Below are positions 52,002-60,918 of a stretch of 64,000 bases of DNA, piece after piece. Within the stretch, counting starts at the first letter, position 1. Each line of letters begins with the position of its first letter. The notes beneath the pieces are model-generated. The model saw only the letters and a list, made by a program, of their open reading frames with translations, was not told the origin of the DNA and ran no database searches. The DNA is from Rhodocyclales bacterium GT-UBC (lineage in GTDB: Bacteria; Pseudomonadota; Gammaproteobacteria; Burkholderiales; Rhodocyclaceae): positions 124,001 through 188,000 of the forward strand of contig QXPY01000007.1 of assembly GCA_003583745.1 (NCBI GenBank), in the 5' to 3' direction. The position numbers were made by a program, and so were the translations under genes.

Positions 52002-53176
52002 GCTGCCGGCGGCGCTTCTTCCTTCAGGGCTGCCGCGACCAATTCGGCGAGAATCGCCAGACCGCGCCGGGTCTGCTCCGGATCGGCGTGACTGAAATTG
52101 AGGCGCAACTCGCCACAAGCATCCGGCTGCCCGGCATAAAACGCTTCGCCCGGCATGAAGGCGACACCCCGCTGTATGGCTTGCGCCAAGAGCAAGCGGG
52201 TATCGATCCGGCGATTCAGTTTCAGCCAGAAGAACAAGCCGCCCGGCGGCACCTGCCAAGTTCCCAGATCGTTGAAATTGTCAGCCAGGCCTTGGGCAAA
52301 GGCATCGCGTTTGCGCCGGTAAATATCGACGACCTTGGCGATCCTCGCCTGACGCCCCGCATCGCGCAATTGCTCCAGCACGTACCACTGGCTGATCCGG
52401 TTGCTGTGCAGATCGGCCGCCTGCTTCAGGCGCACCAGATAAGGCACCAAATCAGGCGAGGCGACCAGATAGCCGAGGCGTAGACCGGGTGCCAGGCTCT
52501 TCGAAAACGAGCCCTGATACACCCAGGAAACCGTTTTGAGTTGGGCACAGACCGGAGTTCGCTCGCAGTCGTCGTAGACCAGATCGCGATAGGGATCATC
52601 CTCGAACAAAGGCACTTGCAGGGCATCGCAGGCGGCCGCCAGGTTGTGCCGCTGCGCTGCGTCGTAACAATGCCCGGTCGGATTCTGGAAAGTCGGGATG
52701 GCATAGGCCACCGCCGGTTTCGGCCCGACATCCAGCCCCGCCCCCGGCAGACTGGGATCGAGGGTGGAGAATTCGGCGCCGAAATAGCGGAACACCTGCA
52801 AGGCGGCCAGATAAGTCGGCGACTCCACCGCCACCGGCGTGCCGGTATCGACGAACAGCTTGCCGACCAGATCGATCCCCTGCTGCGATCCGGAGAGGAC
52901 CAGTACCTGGTCCGGTGCGCAGTTCAAGCCGATCGTCCGAACTTCTTGCGCAATGCACTGGCGCAATTCGGAATCGCCTTCCGAGGCACCGTATTGCATG
53001 GATTTGGCCGGCACCTTGGCCAGGCTCATTGCGGGAAAGGTTTCGGCCGCCGGCAAACCGCCGGCGAAGGAAATCATGCCCGGACGATCGATCACGGAAA
53101 GGATTTCCCGGATCGGCGAGGCTTCGAGGCGGGCAATGCGGCTGGAAAGACGGGGACTGGCGGAATGGTTTGTCAT
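51998..53176 (-). CDS. PLP-dependent aminotransferase (fold type I, LysN/2-aminoadipate-like)
   Basis: A 392-residue class I/II aminotransferase. Landmarks are MISFAGGLPAAETFP near residue 35, VLVLSGSQQGIDLVGKLFVD (about 90-110), YAIPTFQNPTGHCYD, and the PLP lysine in YQGSFSKSLAPGLRLGY (about residue 227). This layout matches stand-alone relatives of 2-aminoadipate/multi-substrate aminotransferases. It has no GntR domain. It is divergent from a MarR gene and has a GTCAA-N5-TTGAC repeat just upstream of its start, so MarR control is likely. Confidence 0.9.
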   Translation of the reverse strand: MTNHSASPRLSSRIARLEASPIREILSVIDRPGMISFAGGLPAAETFPAMSLAKVPAKSMQYGASEGDSELRQCIAQEVRTIGLNCAPDQVLVLSGSQQGIDLVGKLFVDTGTPVAVESPTYLAALQVFRYFGAEFSTLDPSLPGAGLDVGPKPAVAYAIPTFQNPTGHCYDAAQRHNLAAACDALQVPLFEDDPYRDLVYDDCERTPVCAQLKTVSWVYQGSFSKSLAPGLRLGYLVASPDLVPYLVRLKQAADLHSNRISQWYVLEQLRDAGRQARIAKVVDIYRRKRDAFAQGLADNFNDLGTWQVPPGGLFFWLKLNRRIDTRLLLAQAIQRGVAFMPGEAFYAGQPDACGELRLNFSHADPEQTRRGLAILAELVAAALKEEAPPAA

Positions 53177-53184
53177 GTTTGTAC

Positions 53185-53199
53185 GTCAATAATGTTGAC
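53185..53199. promoter_or_regulatory. Operator 1 of the aminotransferase/marR pair
   Basis: Perfect inverted repeat GTCAA-N5-TTGAC, 8 bases upstream of the aminotransferase ATG. It is a copy of the repeat at 53232-53246. Confidence 0.75.
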
Positions 53200-53202
53200 C
53201 TA

Positions 53203-53231
53203 TCGACAGACTAAGCACCTCAGCCTATTAT
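53203..53231 (+). promoter_or_regulatory. Predicted sigma-70 promoter of marR
   Basis: TCGACA (53203-53208) and TATTAT (53226-53231) with a 17-base spacer are close to the -35 and -10 consensus. The transcript would begin at about 53238, the A of the marR ATG. Confidence 0.65.
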
Positions 53232-53246
53232 GTCAACATGATTGAC
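53232..53246. promoter_or_regulatory. Operator 2, overlapping the marR start codon
   Basis: GTCAACATGATTGAC is a second GTCAA-N5-TTGAC repeat, 47 bases from operator 1. It covers the predicted transcription start and the ATG, so bound repressor would block the marR promoter. Confidence 0.75.
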
Positions 53247-53672
53247 CAAAATAATTCAAAAGAACTTCGTGCTGCGGCCGAACTGTTCTTTTTTGCCTAT
53301 CGCGCCTTTACCTCCCGGCCCGACCAGTTGCTGGCCGAACGCGGCCTGGGTCGGGTCCATCACCGGATTCTTTATTTTGTCGGGCGCCACCCGCGGATTG
53401 CCGTCAGCGCCCTGCTCGGCGTGCTCGGCGTTTCCAAGCAGGCGTTGAATGCGCCGCTGCGCCAGTTGATCGAAATGCAACTGGTGGCGGTCGAAGCCGG
53501 CGAGCACGACCGCCGCGTCAAGCAACTGTCGCTGACCGGGAGCGGTCAGCAGCTTGAAGATGAACTGACCAGCATCCAGACCCAACACCTGGCCGCCGCC
53601 TTCGGCAAAGCCGGCATCGAGGCCGAAGCCGGCTGGCGGCAGGCCATGCAGGCCATCCTCGACACCGCCTGA
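53238..53672 (+). CDS. MarR family transcriptional regulator
   Basis: A 144-residue winged-helix protein: LGRVHHRILYFVGRHPRIAVSALLGVLGVSKQALNAPLRQLIE-type core, wing with VAVEAGEHDRRVKQLSLTGSG (the conserved D-x-R), and C-terminal dimer helix. Ligand unknown. Two copies of its likely operator flank the divergent promoters, one over its own start, so it probably represses itself and the aminotransferase gene. Confidence 0.92.
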   Translation: MIDQNNSKELRAAAELFFFAYRAFTSRPDQLLAERGLGRVHHRILYFVGRHPRIAVSALLGVLGVSKQALNAPLRQLIEMQLVAVEAGEHDRRVKQLSLTGSGQQLEDELTSIQTQHLAAAFGKAGIEAEAGWRQAMQAILDTA

Positions 53673-53705
53673 GCAGACGAAGCGCGCTGCCGGGGGTAGC
53701 CGAAC

Positions 53706-54092
53706 TTAGCCGTCGATCCGCCCCATTTCCTTGAGTACCTCATGGGCCGAACGAAAGGCTTCGATCGCCAACGGCATGCCGCAATACACCGCCGAATGCA
53801 GCAATGTTTCCTGGATCTCCTGCATGCTGGCGCCATTATTGACCGCACCGCGCACGTGGCCCTTGATTTCGTTGGCCCGGCCCAGCGCCGTCAGCATCGA
53901 GATGGTCAGCAGGCTGCGGGTTTTCAGGTCCAGCCCGTCACGGCACCAGGTCGTTCCCCAGGCATTGCGGGTGACGAATTCCTGCAAAGGTTCGGTAAAG
54001 GCATCGAGATTGCTGAAGGCTTTTTCGACAAAGGCTTCGCCCATCACCTGCTGGCGCATCTGCAAGCCCTGTTCGAATTGTTGATCGCGACT
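53706..54092 (-). CDS. Carboxymuconolactone decarboxylase family protein
   Basis: A 128-residue helical CMD-family protein: TRNAWGTTWCRDGLDLKTRSLLTISML, then KGHVRGAVNNGASMQEIQETLLHSAVYCGMP with the family's E...H..YCG pattern. PcaC itself acts in protocatechuate breakdown, but there are no pca genes here. The start at 54092 (MSRDQQFEQG) has GGAG upstream. The oxidase gene ends at 54133, 40 bases upstream on the same strand. Confidence 0.88.
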   Translation of the reverse strand, partial: SRDQQFEQGLQMRQQVMGEAFVEKAFSNLDAFTEPLQEFVTRNAWGTTWCRDGLDLKTRSLLTISMLTALGRANEIKGHVRGAVNNGASMQEIQETLLHSAVYCGMPLAIEAFRSAHEVLKEMGRIDG

Positions 54093-54132
54093 CATCGGGA
54101 CTCCTGAAAATGATTTTGGCAGCACGCTGCCG

Positions 54133-55530
54133 TCAAATGATCTTGCCCGGGTTCATCAGCCCTTGCGGGTCGATCGCCTGTTTCAGGGCGCGCATCAGGG
54201 CCAGTTCGACCGGACTCTTGTAGCGCTGCAATTCTTCGCGCTTCAACTGGCCGATGCCGTGTTCAGCCGAAATCGAGCCGTCCAGCGCATTGACCAGATC
54301 GTGCACGATGCGATTGACCTGCGGCTGGCTGGCGATGAACGCGGTATTTTCCTGCGCATCGGCCTGCGACAGGTTGTAATGCAGGTTGCCATCGCCGACA
54401 TGCCCGAAAGCGACGACGCGAATACCGGGAAAGGCTGCCGCCAGCGCCGCATCGGCCTGGGCCAGGAAGGCCGGAATGGCCGATACCGGCACGGCAATAT
54501 CGTGCTTGATGCTGATGCCCTCGATCTTCTGGGCTTCGGAAATATTCTCCCGTAGCGCCCACAAACGTCTGGCCTGGCTCTCCGAGGCGGCAACCACACC
54601 ATCCGTCACTTCGCCAGCCTCCAGGCGTTCGCTCAGCCAGGCCTCGACAGCCGCCGGCTCGGCGTCGGAAAACTCGGCCAGCACATACCAGGGGCTGACC
54701 TCGCCCGGCCGGCTCATGCCCGGCAGGTTTTTCAGGACCAAGCCCAGCGCCACATCGGAGACCAGCTCGAAGGCCGTCAGGCGGGCATCGAATGTCGCCT
54801 TCGCCGCATTGAGCAGGGCCACCGCAGTGGCCGGCGAGTCGACGTTGAGCCAGCATGTCGTCTGCAGCCGCGGCAAGGGAAAGAGCTTGAGCACGGCCGC
54901 CGTGATGACGCCCAACGTACCTTCGGCACCGATGAACATCTGCTTGAGGTCGTAACCGGTGTTGTCCTTGCGCAGGCCGCGCAAGCCGTTCCAGATCTCG
55001 CCGCTGGGCAGCACGACTTCCAGGCCCAGCGTCAGTTCGCGGCAATTGCCGTAACGCAGCACCTGCACGCCACCTGCATTGGTCGACAAATTGCCGCCAA
55101 TCTGGCAACTGCCTTCGGATGCCAGCGCCAGCGGGAAAAGCCGTCCGGCCGCCCGCGCCGCTTCCTGGACGGCGGCCAGCGTGCAACCGGCCTCGACGGT
55201 GATCGTGTTGTTGTCGGGATCGAGCGCCCGCACCCGGTTCAACCGGCCAAGGCTGAGCACCACCGCCTGGCCGACCATATTCGGTGTCGAGGCGCCGCAC
55301 AGGCTGGTGTTGCCGCCCTGCGGCACGATCGGTACGCCGGCTTCGGCGCAGAGGCCGACCACGGCCGCCACTTCGGCGGTATGGCCGGGCCGCGCGACGC
55401 ACTGCGCCACACCGCGATAGCGCCCGCGCCAATCGGTGACGAATGGCGCGATCTCGTCAGGATCGGTCAGGACGTTGCGCGCCCCGACGATCCTCGCCAG
55501 CCGTTCAGACAGGCTGGGCGTAGAGGTCAT
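54133..55530 (-). CDS. FAD-binding oxidase of the GlcD/D-2-hydroxyacid dehydrogenase family
   Basis: A 465-residue FAD_binding_4 plus FAD-oxidase_C protein. The FAD site shows [15 protein letters not shown] (about 72-86) and [16 protein letters not shown]. The C-terminal part has [14 protein letters not shown], the metal/substrate histidines, and [17 protein letters not shown]. Family members oxidise glycolate, D-lactate or D-2-hydroxyglutarate, often with an Fe-S partner. None is adjacent, though a CCG-type protein is coded at 60854. The start overlaps the rimO end by 26 bases. Confidence 0.92.
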   Translation of the reverse strand: MTSTPSLSERLARIVGARNVLTDPDEIAPFVTDWRGRYRGVAQCVARPGHTAEVAAVVGLCAEAGVPIVPQGGNTSLCGASTPNMVGQAVVLSLGRLNRVRALDPDNNTITVEAGCTLAAVQEAARAAGRLFPLALASEGSCQIGGNLSTNAGGVQVLRYGNCRELTLGLEVVLPSGEIWNGLRGLRKDNTGYDLKQMFIGAEGTLGVITAAVLKLFPLPRLQTTCWLNVDSPATAVALLNAAKATFDARLTAFELVSDVALGLVLKNLPGMSRPGEVSPWYVLAEFSDAEPAAVEAWLSERLEAGEVTDGVVAASESQARRLWALRENISEAQKIEGISIKHDIAVPVSAIPAFLAQADAALAAAFPGIRVVAFGHVGDGNLHYNLSQADAQENTAFIASQPQVNRIVHDLVNALDGSISAEHGIGQLKREELQRYKSPVELALMRALKQAIDPQGLMNPGKII

Positions 55531-56827
55531 GATGGTCGGCGTCGATCACCTTGACTTGCAGGAAGTCGCCCGGCTGGGCATCAAAGAAGCCGTCGAGGTA
55601 AACCAGGCCGTCGATTTCCGGCGCATCGGCCTTGGAACGGGCAATCGTGCCCTCCTCATCCACCGCATCGACCAGCACCTGGATGGTGGTATCGATCTTG
55701 GCTTCCAGCTTGGCGGCGGAGATGTCTTCCTGCACCTGCATCAGCCAGCGCCGACGGTCTTCACGGACATCTTCCGGCGGCAGGCCTTCGAGTTCGTTGG
55801 CCTTGGCGCCTTCGACCGGCGAATAGGCAAACGCCCCGACGCGGTCGAGCTTGGCATCTTCGAGGAACTGGATCAGTTGGTCGAAATCCTCGTCAGTCTC
55901 ACCGGGGAAGCCGGTGATGAAAGTCGAACGGATGACGATTTCCGGGCAGATCTCGCGCCACTTGGCGATGCGCTCCAGCGTATTCTCGGCCGAGGCCGGG
56001 CGCTTCATCGCCTTGAGGATCTTCGGGCTGGCATGCTGGAAAGGCACGTCGAGGTAAGGCAGGATCTTGCCTTCGGCCATCAGCGGGATCACGTCATCGA
56101 CCGACGGATAGGGATAAACGTAGTGCAGGCGAACCCAGATACCGAAGTTGGCCAGCGCCTCGCACAATTCCTTGAGGCGGCTCTTGACCGGCTTGCCGCC
56201 CCAGAAGGCAGTGCGGTACTTGAGATCGACGCCATAAGCACTGGTGTCCTGCGAGATGACCAGGATTTCCTTGACGCCGGCCCGCGCCAGGTTTTCGGCT
56301 TCGGCCAGCACATCGCCGACCGGGCGGGAAACCAGCGGGCCGCGCAGCGACGGGATGATGCAGAAGGTACAGCTGTGGTTGCAGCCTTCGGAAATCTTCA
56401 GGTAGGCAAAGTGATCCGGCGTCAGACGCACGCCCTGCGGCGGCACCAGGTCGGAATACGGATCGTGCGGCTTCGGCAGATGGCTATGCACATAACCCAT
56501 CACTTCGTCGGCAGCATGCGGGCCGGTAACGGCCAGAACCGACGGATGCGTCGATTGCACGATGTCGCCCTTGGCGCCGAGACAGCCGGTAACGATCACC
56601 TTGCCGTTCTCGTTGAGTGCCTCGCCGATGGCGTCGAGCGACTCTTCGACCGCGGCATCGATGAAGCCGCAGGTATTGACGATGACGAGATCGGAATTGT
56701 CGTAGCTCGGCGAAATTTCATAGCCTTCGGCGCGCAGCTTGGTGAGGATGCGCTCGGCGTCCGAAGAAGCCTTGGGGCAACCGAGGCTGACGAAGCCGAC
56801 AGTCGGCACTTTTTGAACAATAGTCAT
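55505..56827 (-). CDS. rimO: Ribosomal protein S12 methylthiotransferase
   Basis: RimO adds a methylthio group to Asp88 of ribosomal protein S12. The 440-residue protein has the N-terminal UPF0004 domain ([19 protein letters not shown], with three cluster cysteines), the radical-SAM motif [17 protein letters not shown] (about 150) and a C-terminal TRAM domain. The SLGCPKA opening is diagnostic of RimO versus MiaB. The GlcD-like gene overlaps its 3' end. Confidence 0.97.
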   Translation of the reverse strand: MTIVQKVPTVGFVSLGCPKASSDAERILTKLRAEGYEISPSYDNSDLVIVNTCGFIDAAVEESLDAIGEALNENGKVIVTGCLGAKGDIVQSTHPSVLAVTGPHAADEVMGYVHSHLPKPHDPYSDLVPPQGVRLTPDHFAYLKISEGCNHSCTFCIIPSLRGPLVSRPVGDVLAEAENLARAGVKEILVISQDTSAYGVDLKYRTAFWGGKPVKSRLKELCEALANFGIWVRLHYVYPYPSVDDVIPLMAEGKILPYLDVPFQHASPKILKAMKRPASAENTLERIAKWREICPEIVIRSTFITGFPGETDEDFDQLIQFLEDAKLDRVGAFAYSPVEGAKANELEGLPPEDVREDRRRWLMQVQEDISAAKLEAKIDTTIQVLVDAVDEEGTIARSKADAPEIDGLVYLDGFFDAQPGDFLQVKVIDADHHDLYAQPV

Positions 56828-56884
56828 GCGAATAAAACCTTATCCGGACAGGCCGGCAAACAAAGGGCGTATTTTACGGGGGAA

Positions 56885-58258
56885 TCAGGCTGGCAGGCGG
56901 TCAAGTGCCTGTTTCAGCGCAGAAAAACATTGCGGATCGATGGCCGTACCGACATTCTCCGCCATCATCTCCAGGGTTTTCGGGATCGGCACCGCACCCC
57001 GGTAGGGACGCTCGGCGGTAATCGCATCGAAAATATCGGCGGTGGTGATGATGCGGGTTTCGAGGCAGATGGCTTCCGCAGTCACGCCACGCGGATAGCC
57101 CTTGCCATCCAGACGTTCGTGATGAGCTGCCGCCACCCGCGCCAGTTCGGCAAAGGCGTCGATCCGCGACAAGATGGTTTCGGTATACATGGCATGCGCC
57201 TGCACCGCCGCCCACTCTTCCGCATCGAGCTTGCCCGGCTTGTCGAGGACGCTGTTGCTGACGCCGAGCTTGCCGACGTCGTGCAGCAGCGCACCACGCT
57301 TCAACCAGCGCCGACGCTCGAACGACAGGCCAAGCTGTTCGGCGATCAAGTCGGTATAGAGGGCCACCCGGGCGCTATGACCGCTGGTGTAAGGGCTCTT
57401 CGAGTCGACCACCTGACCGAAGGCGGCAGCGATATCGTCGAGGTAATCGTCGTCGAGTGCCACCACCTGCGAGGCCGGCTCCAGGGCCAGCACCGCCGCG
57501 TTGACCTCGGGCGAGGCCAGCGTCGCCCAGAACGCCGGGGCCCCCGCCACCTGCTCGAAGGCCGCCACCAGTTGCGGATCGAACCAGCGACCGGCGCGCA
57601 GCCGGACTTCGTCGAGCGCCGCCAGCTGGCCGCCGGCGGTATGAAATACATCGATCACCTGGGCCAGCAGTGCGATCCGGGCCAGCAAGGGAATGGCTTC
57701 GCCAACCAGGCCTTCCGGTTTGCCCTGGCCGTTGAAATGCTCGTCCAGGCTGTAAATCCCCTGCGATACGCTTTCCGGGAAGCGCAACAGGCGGGCGATT
57801 TCAGCACCGCGCTGGCAACGGGTAGCAATCAACTCATGCGCAATTTCGCTGCCATCGCGCATGATCGTCAGCACGCTGCGAAAGCGCTCGGCCAAGCCGG
57901 CCTTCAGACCGGTATGCTTGAGCACGAATTGCAGCACCCTGGGCAGGCTGTCGCCCACCGTCTTGAAATCGCGTTTGAAGTTCAGATCGTCGGTCAGGTA
58001 CAGTTCGCAGATGCGCGCCGCATTGCTGCTGCAACCAAGATCCTTGAGCAGCAGCGTGTAATAGAGATCCCACTGCGCTTCGTCGGACAAGCCGATATGC
58101 CGGCCGACATGCATGCCGATCCAGCAGCAACGGACGCAATGCCCTTCCGGCTGGCCTTCGGTGATATCCAGCGCGTGACTGAGCGCTGAAATCAATTCGG
58201 CCAGCTTCAGGCCGCCGAGCGGCGAGATCATGGCAGAGGGGGCAAAAGGCAGATTCAT
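56885..58258 (-). CDS. HD-GYP domain protein, probable c-di-GMP phosphodiesterase
   Basis: A 457-residue protein. The C-terminal HD-GYP domain (about 270-450) has GALLHDVGKLGVSNSVLDKPG with the HD pair, and AAHHERLDGKGYPRGV with the GYP motif, so the catalytic set is intact. The N-terminal half contains a degenerate HD-like region (HCVRCCWIGMHVGRHIGL, LLKDLGCSSNAA). No receiver domain. It would lower c-di-GMP; input signal unknown. rimO follows 57 bases later. Confidence 0.9.
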   Translation of the reverse strand: MNLPFAPSAMISPLGGLKLAELISALSHALDITEGQPEGHCVRCCWIGMHVGRHIGLSDEAQWDLYYTLLLKDLGCSSNAARICELYLTDDLNFKRDFKTVGDSLPRVLQFVLKHTGLKAGLAERFRSVLTIMRDGSEIAHELIATRCQRGAEIARLLRFPESVSQGIYSLDEHFNGQGKPEGLVGEAIPLLARIALLAQVIDVFHTAGGQLAALDEVRLRAGRWFDPQLVAAFEQVAGAPAFWATLASPEVNAAVLALEPASQVVALDDDYLDDIAAAFGQVVDSKSPYTSGHSARVALYTDLIAEQLGLSFERRRWLKRGALLHDVGKLGVSNSVLDKPGKLDAEEWAAVQAHAMYTETILSRIDAFAELARVAAAHHERLDGKGYPRGVTAEAICLETRIITTADIFDAITAERPYRGAVPIPKTLEMMAENVGTAIDPQCFSALKQALDRLPA

Positions 58259-58316
58259 CGTCCGTCAGCTTAACCCCAAAACGCCGGGTGGATCACCCGG
58301 TGAATCACCGGTGCAA

Positions 58317-58820
58317 TCAAGCCAGTGCCGCCAGCGCAGCAGCGTAGTCCGGCTCCTGCTTGATTTCCGTCACCAGTTCGCTGTGCAACACACGATTGTT
58401 TTCATCGAGCACGACCACCGCCCGGGCCGCGACACCAGCCAGCGGCCCGCTCTGGATCGCGACGCCATAGGCTTCGAGGAATTCGCGCCCGCGCATGGTC
58501 GACAAAGTCTGCACATTGGCCAGCCCTTCGGCGCCGCAGAAACGGTTCTGGGCAAACGGCAGATCGGCCGAAATGCAGAGCACCACGGTATTCGGCAAAT
58601 CATTCGCCGACTGGTTGAACTTGCGCACCGACATGGCGCAGGTCGGCGTATCGATACTCGGGAAAATATTCAGCACCTTGCGCTTGCCGCCCAGGCTGGC
58701 CAGCGATACGTCGGACAGATCCTTGCCGACCAACGCAAAATCGGGGGCACGCTGACCTTGCAGGGGGAAATGACCGGACACTTGAATTGGATTGCCGGCC
58801 AGCGTAACGGTTTGGGACAT
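58317..58820 (-). CDS. tpx: Thiol peroxidase Tpx
   Basis: Tpx is a 2-Cys peroxiredoxin that reduces lipid and hydrogen peroxides. The 167-residue protein has the peroxidatic Cys in [14 protein letters not shown] (about residue 61), the resolving Cys in NRFCGAEG (about 95), and [14 protein letters not shown] between them. The start at 58820 is set by GAGGAG 6 bases upstream, over a longer reading. Monocistronic by position. Confidence 0.96.
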   Translation of the reverse strand: MSQTVTLAGNPIQVSGHFPLQGQRAPDFALVGKDLSDVSLASLGGKRKVLNIFPSIDTPTCAMSVRKFNQSANDLPNTVVLCISADLPFAQNRFCGAEGLANVQTLSTMRGREFLEAYGVAIQSGPLAGVAARAVVVLDENNRVLHSELVTEIKQEPDYAAALAALA

Positions 58821-59207
58821 ATCGTTCTCCTCGTTTACAGATTTTTGGAAGCGACTGTGACCACATCTTCGCCAACGAATTCCCAGCCGGATCCGGAATT
58901 TCGAAAAAATAACGAATGTACGAGCGGCAACGCTGTCCAATCACGACTCATTCACGCGGATTTGCGCAAAATGTCGACTACTTCTCGGGCGGCCGCGATT
59001 TCTTGGCCATTCCTCTGCCGTCAAGCCGGCAAGATCGTTAGAATGCGCTCACTTTTCAGGTGCGCGATGCACCACCATGATGCCTGTTAGCCCTCGCCGT
59101 CACCCGGCGACAAGCAACTTGCCCATCTATTCAATAGCTTGATTACCGGCCATTTTCCGCATGCTTCTTGCTTGCCATCTCAGTCAACAATCCATCAGCG
59201 ACATCAG
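58821..59207. other. 387-base intergenic region
   Basis: Lies between the divergent tpx and the unknown gene at 59208. I see no gene, tRNA or strong hairpin. A short reading at 59042 encodes only 15 residues and has no support. It must hold at least the two promoters. Confidence 0.6.
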
Positions 59208-60179
59208 ATGAACAACGTATTCCAGTTGCCGAATAACAGTTGCACGGAAGCCGATCTCCCCGAAGGCACCCGCCGGATGATCGCCGGGCAGGAGCGCGTG
59301 CTTTACGACGGCTACTGGATCAAGACCTATCCGGTACCGGCCGATTCGCTACAAGCCAAGAAACTGCTGATCGAAGCCCTGACCCGACGTTTGTTCAATC
59401 ACACCGAACACGGCCTGAACATCCCCGGCACCCGACTGGCCGAGGCACGTGCCGCCTACGAGGCGGAAACCGATCCGCCACGGCGAAGGGTCAAGGCTGC
59501 GATGCTGGCAGGATCGATGTTCAATCGGGCGACCGACATTTTCCGCAAGCTGGTCGAGTTGCAGGCAGATGGCATCGAAATCCGCAGCGATGATGCCCTG
59601 ATGCGCGAATGCGGCCAATGCCTGCTCGACGCGATGGAACTCGGGCGTTTTGTCCTGCATCGTAGCGGCGAGGAAGGCATTGATGAGCTATGGGGCGAGC
59701 CGTTTCGGGCCTTTTCGATTCCGGTCGAGGATTTCTACGAAAGCCGCTACATCAAAATCGGGCAAAGCATGCGCGACATCGACAAGATCGCCGAAACGAT
59801 GATCAGCACGTTTACGCCGATACCGGGCTTTACCAGCATCGAAGTACCGGTTCGCGAATTTACCGAAGCCGCCAAGCTGAAAACCGAAACGATGCGCACC
59901 GATGCCAATATTTTCGAGGTCTGGTCGCAATTGGTCACCGCAGGCGAGCGCCTGGCCAACTTCTCACCCAGCGCGGTGACAATCCCATCCCACACGACAG
60001 CGCTTTGCCACAGCGTATCGGATGGCTTGCAATTACTGCGAAACGGAAGGGATCTTATTTTTTACATCACGCGGGCACGGACCCCGATGCCCAAAAGCAC
60101 GCGAGAATACATTGAACGTTGCAGCAACTATCTCCTGACCGGCAAAGCCCCCTTCATTCCCGCCCCACTGCCAGGCTAA
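59208..60179 (+). CDS. Hypothetical protein in the nif neighbourhood
   Basis: A 323-residue protein I do not recognise. From the ATG at 59208 it reads MNNVFQLPNNSCTEADLPEG and is mainly helical, with no signal peptide, membrane segment or cofactor motif. Charged, arginine-rich helices occur around 60-130 and a conserved-looking stretch FYESRYIKIGQSMRDIDKIAE-like region around 185-200. The ending PAPLPG is proline-rich. It precedes a hemerythrin gene by about 250 bases on the same strand. Confidence 0.72.
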   Translation: MNNVFQLPNNSCTEADLPEGTRRMIAGQERVLYDGYWIKTYPVPADSLQAKKLLIEALTRRLFNHTEHGLNIPGTRLAEARAAYEAETDPPRRRVKAAMLAGSMFNRATDIFRKLVELQADGIEIRSDDALMRECGQCLLDAMELGRFVLHRSGEEGIDELWGEPFRAFSIPVEDFYESRYIKIGQSMRDIDKIAETMISTFTPIPGFTSIEVPVREFTEAAKLKTETMRTDANIFEVWSQLVTAGERLANFSPSAVTIPSHTTALCHSVSDGLQLLRNGRDLIFYITRARTPMPKSTREYIERCSNYLLTGKAPFIPAPLPG

Positions 60180-60426
60180 ACGAAGCCCCCGCCAGGCACG
60201 CGAATGAACAATCGGATTGAATGCCGCCCCTGACATTAGTCATATAGCATCATTTCAAAAAGAAGCGTATCGTAGGCGACTTCCCTGCTGGCACAAGGAA
60301 TAGCAAGGATTGGAAGTCGAACGAGATTGTCATTTTCCTGGAAAAATCGATTTCGTTCTCTAAACTGAAATCATGGGGCGCCCCTTCCGGAGCAAGCCTC
60401 GATTCCGGAATGAAAGGGGAAACCCG

Positions 60427-60918
60427 ATGAATCGCGATACCGCCGTCTACTTACCCAGTTCGCTGGTGATCGATATCGAAGAAATCGACGAACAGCATGC
60501 CAACCTGTTTTTTCGGCTGGCCGCCCTGAAAATGCAGTGCATCGAAACCAATGAATTTCCCAGTGAGGCCGCTTCAGCCCTGCTGGACATCCTCGAAGAA
60601 CACTGCGCCACCGAAGAACGCCTCGCCGGCATCTCCGGTGTCGATTTCTCTGCGCATGCCGTCAAGCATCAAAAAATGCTGGCGGCGATCAATAAGGCGG
60701 TGGAAGAAATCCACGAACACAAAATCGATGTCTTCAGCGTACTACGCTACATCGAATACTGGTTCGAACGTCACATCGTCGAAGAAGACCTGCACCTCGG
60801 TCAACATCTGCGTCAAACCTCTTCGCGTCAGTTTGTCGCGGAAACCCGCCATGTCAGGCCAGCGCACGCTGCAGCAGGACTGCCACATGCACCGCTTCTC
60901 GCCCCGAGCCATCCTTGA
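60427..60918 (+). CDS. Bacteriohemerythrin
   Basis: A 163-residue O2-binding hemerythrin. The diiron ligands are visible in order: His in IDEQH (about 24), His and Glu in EEHCATEERL (about 58-62), His pair in HAVKHQKML (about 75-79), and His/Asp in RHIVEEDLHL (about 116-121). The start at 60427 has AAGGGG upstream. The C-terminal 35 residues (basic, proline-rich) are not typical and overlap the convergent gene by 65 bases. In a nitrogen-fixing context it may deliver or buffer oxygen. Confidence 0.9.
   Translation: MNRDTAVYLPSSLVIDIEEIDEQHANLFFRLAALKMQCIETNEFPSEAASALLDILEEHCATEERLAGISGVDFSAHAVKHQKMLAAINKAVEEIHEHKIDVFSVLRYIEYWFERHIVEEDLHLGQHLRQTSSRQFVAETRHVRPAHAAAGLPHAPLLAPSHP

Noticed and set aside
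55436-58189. A 917-codon open frame on the plus strand
   Set aside because: It lies wholly antisense to rimO and the HD-GYP gene, has the Arg/His/Gln-rich composition of a shadow frame in GC-rich DNA, and shows no recognisable domain.
58821-58940. A longer Tpx with 40 extra N-terminal residues
   Set aside because: GAGGAG precedes the ATG at 58820, and the extension is Arg-rich and unrelated to Tpx.
60289-60305. TGGCAC as a possible second sigma-54 promoter before the hemerythrin gene
   Set aside because: The -12 element is wrong: TTGC does not follow at the required spacing (ATAG is found there), and no TGT-N10-ACA was seen upstream.
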